DNA of 64,000 bases from Ferribacterium limneticum (GCF_020510625.1 NZ_CP075191.1:1464001-1528000), one strand, 5' to 3'. Positions 42,539 to 51,829 are shown, counted from the stretch's first letter. Translations and numbers: made by a program. The notes: generated by a model from the sequence alone, not told the origin.

Positions 42539-42593
42539 AGTGTAGGGAGCGTGTCTTAATGGGGCCTTAGACGAAACTTAAGCGCACATTAAG
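42539..42593 (-). promoter_or_regulatory. SHP operon promoter with four 11-bp-phased TTAA-type half-sites
   Basis: Read towards SHP, the sequence is CTTAAT-N5-CTTAAG-N5-TCTAAG-N5-ATTAAG, four hexamers whose starts are exactly 11 bp apart (plus-strand starts 42588, 42577, 42566, 42555). They are followed after 10 bp by a -10 hexamer TACACT (42544-42539). This matches the form of PmrA/QseB boxes (YTTAAK-N5-YTTAAK) placed over the -35 region. The operon encodes a regulator of that type, so autoregulation is likely. A closely similar promoter lies upstream of the metal-efflux operon. Confidence 0.7.
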
Positions 42594-42627
42594 CCTTGTG
42601 ATCAGATTGCTGCCCCCCTCGATCAAG

Positions 42628-42648
42628 CTTGGAATTATAATTTCCAAG
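42628..42648. promoter_or_regulatory. Palindromic operator over the -10 of the hybrid kinase gene
   Basis: A 7-bp inverted repeat CTTGGAA-N7-TTCCAAG encloses TTATAAT, whose last six bases (42636-42641) form a perfect -10 hexamer pointing to the plus-strand hybrid kinase at 42690. A protein bound here would block that promoter. No candidate repressor is adjacent. Confidence 0.5.
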
Positions 42649-42689
42649 GTTTTTGTAATATTCATCATTATTGGCATTGAGAGACTGGC

Positions 42690-45600
42690 GTGACGTTCGA
42701 CAGCAAAAAAACCGCATTTTCAAGCAGTCTGGTGCTGACTGTTTTGCTGCTGGTGGTGCTTGTCGCTGCCTTCGGCATCTATGTCAGGGCCGAAAAAGAG
42801 ATCGATCGAGCCAACGAGCTGCGTTACCAGTCGCTGCATCTGGCCGCCGAGTTGCGCCAGTCGTCGGACGATCTGACACGGATGGCCCGGACCTATGTCG
42901 AGACCGGCAAGCCGATCTACAAACAGTATTACCAGGACATTCTCGATATCCGCGACGGCAGGAAGCCGCGGCCGGCGGATTATCACAACGTCTATTGGGA
43001 TCTGGTCCTCGGGGGGCAGATCAAGCCCTCGGAAGATGGCGGGCAGGGCATCGCCTTGCTGAAATTGATGCAGCAGGCAGGCTTCGGTGACGATGAGTTT
43101 GCCAAATTGGTGGGGGCCAAAGCCAACTCGGATCGCCTGACCGCCATCGAATTTGACGCCATGCGCTTGTTCGAGAGGGGTGGGCCGGCGCATGAAGCCA
43201 ACGTGGCAAAGGCTCGCCTGATGCTGCATGACGAGGCTTATCACGCGGCCAAGATGGGCATCATGCAGCCCATTGGCGAGGTTGGTGTCCTGACCGACAA
43301 GCGGACGTCCAGGGCGGTGCAACTTGCCGAGGAGCGGGCGCTATGGCTGCGTGGTTTGCTGATTGTCTGCGGGCTGGCGGCGATCTTCATGCTCTGGCGA
43401 GGCTATGCGGCGTTGCGCAAGACGCTCGGCGGTTCGGTTGACGATGTCCATGGCCTGATTGTCCGGCTTGGCAAGGGCGATTTCTCGATCGATGACACCG
43501 CCCCGTCCGGCACGAAAAATAGCGTGATTGGCTGGCTGGCGGAGACCCGCCTGAAACTGAATAGCCTGGCCGCAGCTCGCCTGTCGGCAGAGGAGCAACT
43601 GGCACGGCGTACGCGCGAACTGTTGCTGAACAACCAGATTTTGAAGCGGATCACGCAAGGCGGCTGCCTCCACGAGATTCTCAACGATCTGGCCCTCGAC
43701 GTCGAAGCGCTGCATCCCGGCATGCTTTGCTCGATCCTGCTGGTTGATGAAGACGGCAAGCGCCTGCGCCATGGCGCCGCGCCCGGCTTGCCGGATTTCT
43801 ATTGCCAGGCCATTGAGGGGGTAGTCTTTGGTGATGGTGTCGGCTCCTGCGGCACCGCTGCCTATCGTGGCGAGCGCGTCATCGTCGAGGATATCCAGCA
43901 GCATCCCTACTGGACCGCTTTTCGCGATCTGGCCCGACAGGCCGGCGTCCAGGCCTGCTGGTCGCAGCCCTTCAAGAACCGGGAGGGGCGAGTGCTGGGT
44001 ACTTTCGCCATCTACCATCGCCAGCCGACCAGCCCATCGGCCAACGAAATCGCCCTGATCGAAGACTATGCCAGCCTGGCTGAACTGGCCGTCGAGCGGG
44101 CGCAAACAGAAGCTGCCCTGGAGAAGAGCCGGGAGCTCTATCGCCTGATCGCCGAGAACAGCAATGACGTCATCTGGCTGATGGATATCCCGGTGATGAA
44201 ATTCACCTATGTCAGCCCCTCCGTCCTGCGCATGCGCGGCTGGACTGCCGAGGAAGTCATGGCCCAGCCTGCCTCGGCGGCAGCCACGCCGGAATCGGAG
44301 CAGCTGATCAACGCACGATTGAAAAAGAGCCTGGATCGCCTGGCGGCTGGCGACATGTCGCGGCGCTTTGCCGTCACCGAGGTGGATCAGCCATGCAAGG
44401 ATGGAAGCATCATCCACACCGAGGTGGTGACTACGGTCCTGCTGGATGAGGCCGGTAAGCCCCGGCAGATTCTCGGCATCTCGCGGGATGTGACGGAGCG
44501 GAAGCGGAATGAGGCGGAACTGGAGCAGCACCGCCATCATCTCGAAAAAATGGTCGACGAGCGGACCTCGGCCTTGTTGCTGGCCAAGGATGCAGCCGAT
44601 GCGGCGAATCGGGCCAAGAGCACTTTCCTGACCAACATGAGCCACGAACTGCGGACGCCGATGAACGCCATCATGGGGATGACCGACCTGGCCCTGCGCC
44701 GGGCGATCGACGACCGGCAGAAATTGCAGCTGGAGAAAGTGGTGCAGGCATCCCGGCATTTGCTCGGAGTGATCAACGATATTCTCGATCTGTCAAAAAT
44801 CGAGGCTGAGCGTCTGATGCTTGAGCGCATCCCGTTCCGCTTGTCCGAGGTCGTCGATAACCTGAGCAGCATGGTCAGTTCGCGGGTGGCCGAGAAAGGC
44901 CTGGCCTTCACCGTCAAAATTGCCCCCGAACTGGCCGCTTGTACATTCCAGGGAGATCCCCTGCGTCTGGGCCAGATTCTCCTCAATCTGGCCGGCAACG
45001 CCATCAAGTTCACCGCGGAAGGCGCGATTTTGGTCACGGTTTCCCCGGCGGAAACGGAGGGGGCGAATGTTCTGCTGCGTTTCGAGGTGCGTGATACCGG
45101 CATCGGTATTGCGGCTGGCGATCAGGCAAGGCTATTCACCGCCTTTGAGCAGGCCGATGGATCAACCACGCGGCAGTATGGTGGCAGCGGCCTGGGCCTG
45201 GCGATCAGCCGCCGTCTGGCCGAAATGATGGGGGGACAGATCGGGGTGGAGAGCGCGCCTGGCGCGGGCAGCACCTTCTGGTTTACGGCAAGGCTTGAAA
45301 AAGCCGAGGCGATGGTCGAGGCCGCCAGCTTGCCATCCTGGCTGCAGGCCGAAACGACGATCATGTCCAAGTATGCCGGTGCCCGTGTCTTGCTGGTCGA
45401 GGATGAGCCGATCAACCAGGAGGTGGCGACCGAATTGCTGACGGAAGTCGGGCTGGTCGTCGATCAGGCCAATGACGGAGAACAGGCCATCGAGATGGTT
45501 AAAAGCGCTCGCTACGACCTGGTCCTGATGGATCTTCAGATGCCCAGAATGAACGGAATAGAGGCGACCCTGGCAATTCGCCGCTTGCCGGAATGCCAGG

Positions 45601-45788
45601 AAGTACCGATCCTGGCCATGACGGCGAATGCTTTTAACGAAGATCGGCAGCGCTGCCTGGCGGCGGGGATGAACGATCACATCGGCAAGCCGGTGGAACC
45701 CGGCATGTTGTTCGAAACCTTGCTCAAATGGCTGGGCGGAACGAGCGGCGATCAGTCGGCCCGTGCTCCGGAAAAACCGGCTTCGTAA
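42690..45788 (+). CDS. Membrane hybrid sensor histidine kinase (GAF-PAS-HisKA-HATPase-REC)
   Basis: 1032 residues. TM1 about 10-31, a periplasmic region of about 185 residues containing [20 protein letters not shown] (a block seen in a group of betaproteobacterial kinases), TM2 about 215-235, a GAF domain (about 315-465), PAS (about 475-615), HisKA with [12 protein letters not shown] (about 650), HATPase with [12 protein letters not shown], and a C-terminal receiver (about 895-1015) with LVLMDLQMP. All phosphorelay residues are intact; no Hpt domain is present, so a separate phosphotransfer protein or regulator is expected. The start is a GTG preceded by GAGAG. It is divergent from the SHP operon, with a palindromic operator at its probable promoter. 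The signal is unknown. Confidence 0.92.
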   Translation: MTFDSKKTAFSSSLVLTVLLLVVLVAAFGIYVRAEKEIDRANELRYQSLHLAAELRQSSDDLTRMARTYVETGKPIYKQYYQDILDIRDGRKPRPADYHNVYWDLVLGGQIKPSEDGGQGIALLKLMQQAGFGDDEFAKLVGAKANSDRLTAIEFDAMRLFERGGPAHEANVAKARLMLHDEAYHAAKMGIMQPIGEVGVLTDKRTSRAVQLAEERALWLRGLLIVCGLAAIFMLWRGYAALRKTLGGSVDDVHGLIVRLGKGDFSIDDTAPSGTKNSVIGWLAETRLKLNSLAAARLSAEEQLARRTRELLLNNQILKRITQGGCLHEILNDLALDVEALHPGMLCSILLVDEDGKRLRHGAAPGLPDFYCQAIEGVVFGDGVGSCGTAAYRGERVIVEDIQQHPYWTAFRDLARQAGVQACWSQPFKNREGRVLGTFAIYHRQPTSPSANEIALIEDYASLAELAVERAQTEAALEKSRELYRLIAENSNDVIWLMDIPVMKFTYVSPSVLRMRGWTAEEVMAQPASAAATPESEQLINARLKKSLDRLAAGDMSRRFAVTEVDQPCKDGSIIHTEVVTTVLLDEAGKPRQILGISRDVTERKRNEAELEQHRHHLEKMVDERTSALLLAKDAADAANRAKSTFLTNMSHELRTPMNAIMGMTDLALRRAIDDRQKLQLEKVVQASRHLLGVINDILDLSKIEAERLMLERIPFRLSEVVDNLSSMVSSRVAEKGLAFTVKIAPELAACTFQGDPLRLGQILLNLAGNAIKFTAEGAILVTVSPAETEGANVLLRFEVRDTGIGIAAGDQARLFTAFEQADGSTTRQYGGSGLGLAISRRLAEMMGGQIGVESAPGAGSTFWFTARLEKAEAMVEAASLPSWLQAETTIMSKYAGARVLLVEDEPINQEVATELLTEVGLVVDQANDGEQAIEMVKSARYDLVLMDLQMPRMNGIEATLAIRRLPECQEVPILAMTANAFNEDRQRCLAAGMNDHIGKPVEPGMLFETLLKWLGGTSGDQSARAPEKPAS

Positions 45789-45793
45789 AATGA

Positions 45794-45827
45794 AACAGGA
45801 GCCTGAGGCGCAAGCCTGGCTCCTGTT
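45794..45827 (-). terminator. Hairpin between convergent genes
   Basis: Perfect 10-bp stem AACAGGAGCC / GGCTCCTGTT with an inner AGGC-GCAA-GCCT stem-loop. On the minus strand it is followed by TCATTTT, so it most likely terminates the small minus-strand gene ending at 45875; on the plus strand, behind the hybrid kinase, no T-run follows. Confidence 0.6.
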
Positions 45828-45874
45828 GCCGTGAGTTGTGCTGCCGGATTACCCGAAGGCAGCGTTGGCGAGGC

Positions 45875-46081
45875 TCACAGCCCCAAATGCTGCAATACGG
45901 TGTGCAGGCGTTCAGCTGCCTTGGCCGCTTCCGGATCGTTCTCCGTCAATTTCAGCACATCCGACCAGCTGATGTAGCGATCAATTCGAGCAAGGGCTTT
46001 GGCGCTGACTGCATCCAGCTTGATGTCCAAAGTCAGATCATCTCCGTTACCGTCGAGCTTGTACTCAAACAAACCTTGCAT
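45875..46081 (-). CDS. Small hypothetical protein
   Basis: 68 residues, not recognised. Soluble, acidic, with a short beta-like N-terminus (MQGLFEYKLDGNGDDLTLDI) and a helical remainder (AVSAKALARIDRYISWSDVL). There is no signal peptide or membrane segment. Support for it being real: a GGAG ribosome-binding site 8-9 bp before the ATG, an intact frame and a hairpin downstream. It stands alone between convergent and divergent neighbours, so context says nothing about its job. Confidence 0.6.
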   Translation of the reverse strand: MQGLFEYKLDGNGDDLTLDIKLDAVSAKALARIDRYISWSDVLKLTENDPEAAKAAERLHTVLQHLGL

Positions 46082-46240
46082 GTTTCGTTCTCCAAATTGT
46101 TATGGGATAAGCGCAACCAGTTTATAGATCAGACGCGGGAAATGAAATGCCGGATCGCTTGTCGGGAGAGGTTTTTCTCGATCGATGGCGCTGGTTTTCC
46201 CCTCGCGGGGACGGAAGCCCGGAGTGCGTGATAAAATTGA

Positions 46241-46262
46241 CCGCTTTTTCCGGAACAAGCGG
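46241..46262 (+). other. 5'-leader hairpin next to a ribosome-binding site
   Basis: CCGCTT-TTTCCGGAAC-AAGCGG forms a stem whose last two bases belong to the GGAGAG ribosome-binding site of the downstream gene (ATG 46271). A -10-like TAAAAT lies just upstream (about 46232). It might modulate translation or stability; it could also be incidental. Confidence 0.3.
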
Positions 46263-46270
46263 AGAGCAAG

Positions 46271-47131
46271 ATGAGCACCCTAACCTCAGGCGATCGTGTG
46301 ATGCACCCAAACCAGAAGGAATGGGGACTCGGGAAGGTGCTCAGCGCAACCCCCGAAAATCTTGATGTGTTCTTTGTCGGCGCCGGCCGCAAAAAACTGT
46401 CGCGGTCATTCATCCAGCTTGAAAAAGCCGAAGGGGCCGCCTCGAAACACCGCCTTCTCGATAATCTGATCGAGACATCGGAAATTGCCAACGATGGCTT
46501 CGTGACGCTCCCGATGGCGATCGAACGCTTCGCGGAGACCTACCCGGATGGTTTCGAGGACGCTGCCTTCATCAAGGCGACACGCGATGCCTGCAGTCGT
46601 GCTAACAAGTTCTGTGCCCAGTTACTGAGCCAGGAAGAAATCTCCAGCCTTATTCAGGCGGGCAGCTTTGAAGCCGTCTGTGATCGCGCCCGGCACGTCG
46701 AGTCGACCGCCAACCTGTTGACGAAGAGCGAGCGCAAGGTTCTGCACGATGCCCTCGATCTGCCGGCGAGCCAAAAGATGTTTGCGCTGGCCTTGGCCGA
46801 CCTGTTTTATGGCAGCGAAACAGAGGAAGCCCGCTTCAAGCACTTTCTTCGTACCCTGGGCATCCTGCGTCTGAACAAATGGCAGTTTGCGACGCTCTTC
46901 AGTTTCATTCGCTTCCCGCGGCAGCATGCCTACCTCAAACCTACCGCGATCCAGAATTCGGCCAAGGCGCTTTGCTGGCGAATCGGCTACAAGCCGGAGC
47001 CGAACTGGAAAACCTACGATGCGGTGCTGCGGCTCTACAGCTACGTCCGCACCAATTTGCTCGAAGAAGGCATGATGCCCCGCGACCTGATCGACGTGCA
47101 GTCCTTCGTTTGGTCCGTCGGCCAGAAATAA
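46271..47131 (+). CDS. DUF3553-like domain protein of unknown function
   Basis: 286-residue soluble protein. The first 40 residues (GDRVMHPNQKEWGLGKVLSA and following) match the small DUF3553 beta-barrel found at the C-terminus of some UvrD-type helicases and in RNA-polymerase-binding CarD-like folds. The remaining 240 residues are helical, with basic and aromatic clusters (FIRFPRQHAYLKP, LCWRIGYKPEPNWKTYDAVL), and I do not recognise them. A link to DNA or RNA polymerase is possible from the N-terminal domain only. A GAGAGC ribosome-binding site precedes the ATG. The downstream 271-bp gap to the next kinase holds a short leader frame and nothing else I can identify. Confidence 0.7.
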   Translation: MSTLTSGDRVMHPNQKEWGLGKVLSATPENLDVFFVGAGRKKLSRSFIQLEKAEGAASKHRLLDNLIETSEIANDGFVTLPMAIERFAETYPDGFEDAAFIKATRDACSRANKFCAQLLSQEEISSLIQAGSFEAVCDRARHVESTANLLTKSERKVLHDALDLPASQKMFALALADLFYGSETEEARFKHFLRTLGILRLNKWQFATLFSFIRFPRQHAYLKPTAIQNSAKALCWRIGYKPEPNWKTYDAVLRLYSYVRTNLLEEGMMPRDLIDVQSFVWSVGQK

Positions 47132-47367
47132 GGCCCGGCCACCGCTGAATCGCCAGCCAGGCCACGGAATATCGTGGTCTTCTCTTGGTGGCCGCCTGTC
47201 GCCAGGCATGACGCCGGAATTCAGGGCTTATTGTCGGCAAGCTCGGCCAAGCAGCCGCCCCTTCATTCATAGTGAATATGAGCTGTCCGGCCGGGCCAGA
47301 TGCCAGCTTGGCGCGCTCAACACAGTCAGGCTCCAACGCGGTATCGTTACGCCAAGGGAGCCTTTCG

Positions 47368-47421
47368 ATGTTGAACAACAAGAATAATTCGCTGCAATAT
47401 GGGTGGCAGAGACAGTGGTAA
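47368..47421 (+). CDS. Putative 17-residue leader peptide overlapping the kinase start
   Basis: A short frame (MLNNKNNSLQYGWQRQW) begins at an ATG with the best ribosome-binding site in this region (AAGGGAG at 47354-47360, 7 bp upstream). It runs in a different frame through the GTG start candidates (47403, 47415) of the PocR hybrid kinase and stops at 47421. The kinase GTG itself has no Shine-Dalgarno sequence, so ribosomes finishing this peptide may reinitiate to translate the kinase. Not proven; the frame could be chance. Confidence 0.35.
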   Translation: MLNNKNNSLQYGWQRQW

Positions 47422-49925
47422 AACTCACCGATCTACTCGACATCAGCGAGCTTCAAGGGCTGTGTGAGAGCTATACGGCAGTCACGGGGGCGGTGACGGC
47501 GCTCCTCGATCTCGAAGGCAAGATCCTGGTGTCTACCGGGTGGCAGGACATCTGCTCCCGCTTCCATCGAGTCAACCCGCTGACGGCGAAACGCTGCCGG
47601 GAGAGCGATACGCTTCTGGCCGGAAAGCTGGCGCATGGCGAACCCTACAACGTCTATAAATGCAAGAACGGCCTGGTGGATGTGGCGGTTCCCATCATCA
47701 TCGGTGGCGAGCACGTTGCCAACTTTTTCACCGGCCAGTTTTTCTTCGGAACGCCGGACAGGAATTATTTCCAGCAGCAAGCCCGGGAATTCGGGTTTGA
47801 GCAGGTCGCTTATCTCGATGCGCTGAATCGGGTACCGACTTTTTCCGAGCAACAGGTCGAGTCGATGATGGCGTTTTTCACCCGGCTGGCCAGGATGATG
47901 GGGGAAATGGGGCTTGCCAAGCTGCGCCTGCAGCAGGCCAACGAGGGATTGCAGGCGGGGGCCGCGATCATCCAGTCATCGGAGGACGCCATCATCGGCG
48001 AATCAGTCGATGGGATCATCACGATCTGGAATCCCGGGGCGGAAGCCATGTTCGGGTACAGCGCCGGCGAAATGATCGGCAACACGATGCAGGTCCTGCT
48101 TCCCCCCGAACGGCTGGGTGAGGAAAGCCTCGTTCTGGCGAGAATTCAGGGCGGCGAGGTGGTCAAGCATTTTGAAAGCGTGCGCTTGTGCAAGGACGGT
48201 CGGCGAGTCGACATTTCAGCCACCATTTCGCCGATCCGCGACGGACGCGGAAATATTGTCGGGGTGTCGAAAATCGTGCGGGATATCAGCCTCCAGCGTC
48301 AGGCTGAAGCGATCCAGGCCCATGAACGGGCGGTTCAGCGGGCGCTGATCGACACGCTGCCGGATTTGATCTGGCTGAAAAGCCCGGAAGGGGTCTATCT
48401 CGGCTGCAATCCGCGCTTCGAGCAGTTTTTCGGTGCCCGCGAAGCGGAGATTCTGGGCAAGACCGACTACGATTTCGTGAGCCGGGAAATGGCGGATTTC
48501 TTCCGGATGCATGATCGCCGGGCCATGGAAAAGGACGGACCATCGATCAACGAGGAAAAAATCGCTTTTGCCTCCGATGGCCATCAGGAATTGCTCGAAA
48601 CCACGAAAATCCCGATGCGCGACGCCCAGGGAAAGCTGATCGGTATCTTGGGTATCGGCCATGACGTTACCCAGCGCCGGGCGGCTGAACAAGAACTCGA
48701 ACGGCACCGGCAGCACCTGCAGGAACTGGTCGACGAGCGCACTGCGGCCCTTTCCGTGGCCAAGGATGCCGCCGAGGCGGCCAACCGGGCGAAGAGCACC
48801 TTCCTTGCCAATATGTCGCATGAACTGCGCACGCCGATGAACGGCATCATGGGCATGGTCGGCATTGCGCTGCGTCAGGTCAGTGATCCGAAACTGCGCC
48901 ATCAGCTGGAAACCATCGACCATTCATCACAACACCTGCTCGGGGTCATCAACGACATTCTCGATATTTCAAAGATCGAGGCTGGGCGCCTGCCTCTTGA
49001 GCAGATCGATTTCAAGTTCGGGGAGGTTCTGGAAAATCTCCAGGCGCTGATCGGCAACAAGGTGGCGGACAAGTCTCTTGAACTGCGCTTCGATGTGCCG
49101 GATTCGCTGCGAACGCTGCCGTTGTCGGGCGACCCGTTGCGGCTCGGCCAGGTTCTCCTGAATCTCTCCGGGAATGCCGTCAAATTCACCGAGCACGGCG
49201 CGATTGTCGTTTTTGCCCGCATCTTCGACGAAACGGCTGATCGCGTGCGCCTTTGCTGCGAGATCAGGGATTCCGGGATCGGTATTGGCGCGGAGGACCA
49301 GAAGCGACTGTTTTCAGCTTTTGAGCAGGCCGACAGTTCGATGACGCGAAAGTATGGCGGTACCGGTCTGGGCCTTGCCATCAGCAAGCGGCTGGTCGAG
49401 ATGATGGGCGGCGAGATCAGCGTGGAGAGCATGCCGGGGCAGGGCAGCACATTCCGCTTCAGCATGCAGTTGGCGAAGGGGGGCCAGGCCGGGCTGGCCG
49501 ACGCGGGCAGCGGCTTGCCCGCCGATGTCGCGTTGCTGGCCAGCCATGCTGGCAGCCGCATACTCATGGCGGAAGACGAACCGGTCAATCAGGAGGTTAC
49601 CTGCAGCCTGCTTGAAGATGTCGGGCTGCTCGTCGATGTCGCCAACGACGGGGTCGAGGCGCTGGCGCTGGCAAGGCAAAACCGCTACGCACTGATCCTG
49701 ATGGATATGCAGATGCCTAAAATGAACGGGGTCGATGCCACCCGGGCGATCCGCCTCGACTCGCTCAATGTCGATACGCCTATCCTGGCCATGACGGCCA
49801 ACGCTTTCGAGGAAGACCGGCGGAGATGCCTTGCCGCCGGGATGAACGACTACATCGGCAAGCCGGTCAATCCGGACCTGCTTTTCAGCAAGCTGTTGAG
49901 CTGGCTCGAATCGACGCGTCGCTGA
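47403..49925 (+). CDS. Hybrid sensor histidine kinase (PocR-PAS-PAS-HisKA-HATPase-REC)
   Basis: 840-residue soluble kinase. N-terminal PocR sensory domain (about 8-175) recognisable from LCESYTAVTGAVTALLDLEG, a Cys-containing CRESD and YKCKNGLVDVAVPIIIGGEH (20 residues quoted); PocR domains bind small hydrocarbon-type or propanediol-like ligands. Two PAS domains (about 190-305 and 315-430), HisKA with [12 protein letters not shown] (about 475), HATPase with GGTGLGLAISKR and a receiver (about 715-835) with LILMDMQMP. No membrane segment. The start is a GTG without a ribosome-binding site, preceded by the overlapping leader frame. Its C-terminal receiver is closely similar to those of the kinases at 604 and 42690. 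Confidence 0.9.
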   Translation: MAETVVKLTDLLDISELQGLCESYTAVTGAVTALLDLEGKILVSTGWQDICSRFHRVNPLTAKRCRESDTLLAGKLAHGEPYNVYKCKNGLVDVAVPIIIGGEHVANFFTGQFFFGTPDRNYFQQQAREFGFEQVAYLDALNRVPTFSEQQVESMMAFFTRLARMMGEMGLAKLRLQQANEGLQAGAAIIQSSEDAIIGESVDGIITIWNPGAEAMFGYSAGEMIGNTMQVLLPPERLGEESLVLARIQGGEVVKHFESVRLCKDGRRVDISATISPIRDGRGNIVGVSKIVRDISLQRQAEAIQAHERAVQRALIDTLPDLIWLKSPEGVYLGCNPRFEQFFGAREAEILGKTDYDFVSREMADFFRMHDRRAMEKDGPSINEEKIAFASDGHQELLETTKIPMRDAQGKLIGILGIGHDVTQRRAAEQELERHRQHLQELVDERTAALSVAKDAAEAANRAKSTFLANMSHELRTPMNGIMGMVGIALRQVSDPKLRHQLETIDHSSQHLLGVINDILDISKIEAGRLPLEQIDFKFGEVLENLQALIGNKVADKSLELRFDVPDSLRTLPLSGDPLRLGQVLLNLSGNAVKFTEHGAIVVFARIFDETADRVRLCCEIRDSGIGIGAEDQKRLFSAFEQADSSMTRKYGGTGLGLAISKRLVEMMGGEISVESMPGQGSTFRFSMQLAKGGQAGLADAGSGLPADVALLASHAGSRILMAEDEPVNQEVTCSLLEDVGLLVDVANDGVEALALARQNRYALILMDMQMPKMNGVDATRAIRLDSLNVDTPILAMTANAFEEDRRRCLAAGMNDYIGKPVNPDLLFSKLLSWLESTRR

Positions 49926-49930
49926 ACGGA

Positions 49931-50638
49931 TCAGGGTTTGCGCAGCAAATCCACCCGTTGCGGATTGAGAAAAGTGGCGCCTTCCGGGGTCAGGTGGGCC
50001 GTAAACTGCGCCCGAACCTGCTGGTAGAGTTCCGGCGAAAGCTGGTGGTTGCTATGGGTGACGCGGATCATTCTGGCGTCGAATTGCTCGAAATCATCGA
50101 ACTGGCTGCGGGTGTTGAAGAAATACTGTTTCTCCAGCCCCAGTAAACCTTGCTCGACCGCGTGGCTGACGGCGGCGAAGGCTTTTTCCCGGACCACTTT
50201 TTCGTCGTGGAACAGGCGAAGAATGTCGTTGAAGTCACCGGCGTAAACCGGCTCGGAAATCCAGGCCAGGCCGCCCGGTTTGAGCACGCGGGCAATTTCC
50301 TTCAAAGCCTGGTCCATCTGTTCGACGGGAACATGGTGCAGGGACTTGAACATCAGCACGATGTCGAAGCTGTTGTCGGCGGCCGGAATGGCCTCGGCGC
50401 CGCCCTGGCGGAATTCGACATTGGGCAAGGCCGGCGCCGCCAGGTTGCGGGCGTGCTGGATGAGATCTACTTCCAGCGCAACGATATTCCTGACGCGCCC
50501 GGTTTCGGCCAGGCTGCGGGTTTTATCGGCCTTGCCGCAACCCAGTTCGAGCACGCTGGCGCCGTCAAGTGGCAGCTCGCCGAGCATCAGCTTCAATTCA
50601 TTCAGCAGTGTGGTTTGCGTTGGGTCGGCGATTTTCAT
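49931..50638 (-). CDS. Class I SAM-dependent methyltransferase
   Basis: 235-residue methyltransferase. Motif I is VLELGCGKADKTRSLA (SAM binding, about residue 30), the acidic loop is ALEVDLIQHA, motif II is FDIVLMFKSLHHVP and motif III is RVLKPGGLAWISEP, the pattern of the Methyltransf_11/25 group. The substrate is unknown; small molecules or lipids are typical. It converges on the PocR kinase gene, with 5 bp between stops. Upstream, 95 bp without a gene separate it from the RES toxin gene on the same strand. Confidence 0.88.
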   Translation of the reverse strand: MKIADPTQTTLLNELKLMLGELPLDGASVLELGCGKADKTRSLAETGRVRNIVALEVDLIQHARNLAAPALPNVEFRQGGAEAIPAADNSFDIVLMFKSLHHVPVEQMDQALKEIARVLKPGGLAWISEPVYAGDFNDILRLFHDEKVVREKAFAAVSHAVEQGLLGLEKQYFFNTRSQFDDFEQFDARMIRVTHSNHQLSPELYQQVRAQFTAHLTPEGATFLNPQRVDLLRKP

Positions 50639-50733
50639 GGCGGTATCCGAAAGGGTGGTCAGCCGCGAATATTAACAAAGACCGATGTACAGGAGTTTTC
50701 AAGCCGGCGGGGGTGCGTGGCCGCAAGGCGCGT

Positions 50734-51465
50734 TCAGGCGAACTGGAAAACGTGGCTTTCCGGGGCCAGGTCGCGTTGCCAGACGGTCAGGCCGGGCGGC
50801 TTGAGCCATAGCGTCCAGCTGTGCTGGACGTTGCGGAAGGCTTCGTCGACGCCTTTGAAGACCTGCGGCGTCAGGATGGCCAGGCAGGTGCCCTCGGGGT
50901 GGCGGACGGACTGGTAGCGGATCAGTTCAACGCCGGCCTGGCGAGCGGCGCCGGCGATTTGCTGGGTGGCACTGTAATCGGCCGGGTCGGTCCAGCTGGC
51001 GCGGTCGGTGACGAGCGGGGGCTGGGTGAGGTCGAGGGCGTGCGAAGTACTGCCGTGGAATTCGAACAGCGTGATCGGAATCGACGCTTCACGCTCGGCC
51101 AGGCCGGCGCTGTCCAGCCAGAAACGCAGGCGCCAGAAGCCGCATTCGGCGCAGGCGGTTTTTTCATCGTCGGCACCGTAGAAGACGCCGGGATCGGTCC
51201 GTGCCCGAAAGCGTGAGCCAGCCGGTGGTTTCGGCCAGTAGCGGAAGGGCGTGGCGAGCAGCCAGTGCAGGCCTTCGGCGTCGCGCGGCAGGCGGGGCTT
51301 GGCTTCTTCAAGGATGTCTTCAAGCAGGGATTGATCGCCGAGGTCGCCGTGCACCAGCGTCATCGTCGCGACTTTGTGCTGCGCTTCGACGGCGCGCCAG
51401 CCCTTGCCCAGCCAGGGCCGGGCTTCAGACGCGAGCGCGGTGGGCGTCCAGGTATTCACAGACAT
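50734..51465 (-). CDS. RES-domain toxin (probable NAD+-degrading)
   Basis: About 243 residues. RES domains are named for conserved Arg, Glu and Ser: here RFRARTDPGVFYGA (Arg85/87), ACAECGFWR (Glu107) and RYQSVRHPEGT (Ser in YQSVR) are all present. Characterised RES toxins (for example MbcT) break down NAD+. The upstream gene, overlapping it by 41 bp, encodes an Xre/MbcA-type antitoxin, so this is a two-gene toxin-antitoxin locus. The open frame runs far into the antitoxin gene, but the extra N-terminal part is an out-of-frame shadow of it. The ATG at 51465 or 51477, or a GTG at 51459, are the candidate starts, none with a strong ribosome-binding site. The chain is intact. Confidence 0.85.
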   Translation of the reverse strand: MSVNTWTPTALASEARPWLGKGWRAVEAQHKVATMTLVHGDLGDQSLLEDILEEAKPRLPRDAEGLHWLLATPFRYWPKPPAGSRFRARTDPGVFYGADDEKTACAECGFWRLRFWLDSAGLAEREASIPITLFEFHGSTSHALDLTQPPLVTDRASWTDPADYSATQQIAGAARQAGVELIRYQSVRHPEGTCLAILTPQVFKGVDEAFRNVQHSWTLWLKPPGLTVWQRDLAPESHVFQFA

Positions 51466-51808
51466 GGAGCAGGCCATCGACGCGTTTGACGACTTCCAGC
51501 GGGTGGCGGTTGTCGAAAGCCTGGTTGCCGGACTTGAGCCAGCTGCGGGCGAGTTCGTCGTTGCCGCCGACCAGCGAGGAAATCGAGCGGTAAAGGCGGA
51601 TGAAATGGGCCGAAAGCTCCCAGGTCTTGCTGCCTTCGGGAATGAAGTATTTGCCGTTGAGCAGCCGCGAGGCCGAGGGCTGGCTGGTGCCGATGATGGC
51701 GGTGAGTTCGGTGGAACCCAGCCCGAGGCGTCTGGCGGCTTCAACCACGGCCGTCGACAAAACGCGGGATCGGTCGGAGAGCGGATTGGGTTTCAGGGCG
51801 AGGGACAT
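51425..51808 (-). CDS. Xre/MbcA/ParS-type antitoxin
   Basis: 127-residue antitoxin. N-terminal helix-turn-helix region (about 15-60: AARRLGLGSTELTAIIGTSQ, 20 residues quoted) and a C-terminal MbcA/ParS/Xre toxin-binding domain (about 65-125) with the typical Trp/Leu-rich helices and EYLDAHR end. It neutralises the RES toxin encoded by the overlapping downstream gene and should repress the operon. A GGAG ribosome-binding site precedes the ATG. A perfect 16-bp palindrome covers the -10 of its promoter, the expected position for autoregulation. Confidence 0.87.
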   Translation of the reverse strand: MSLALKPNPLSDRSRVLSTAVVEAARRLGLGSTELTAIIGTSQPSASRLLNGKYFIPEGSKTWELSAHFIRLYRSISSLVGGNDELARSWLKSGNQAFDNRHPLEVVKRVDGLLHVCEYLDAHRARV

Positions 51809-51829
51809 GGCAATCTCCAGAGGCTTTTC

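Noticed and set aside
50734..51744. Long version of the RES toxin starting inside the antitoxin gene
   Set aside because: The extra 93 residues are Ser/Pro/Ala-rich and are the out-of-frame reading of the antitoxin; the RES protein starts near 51465.
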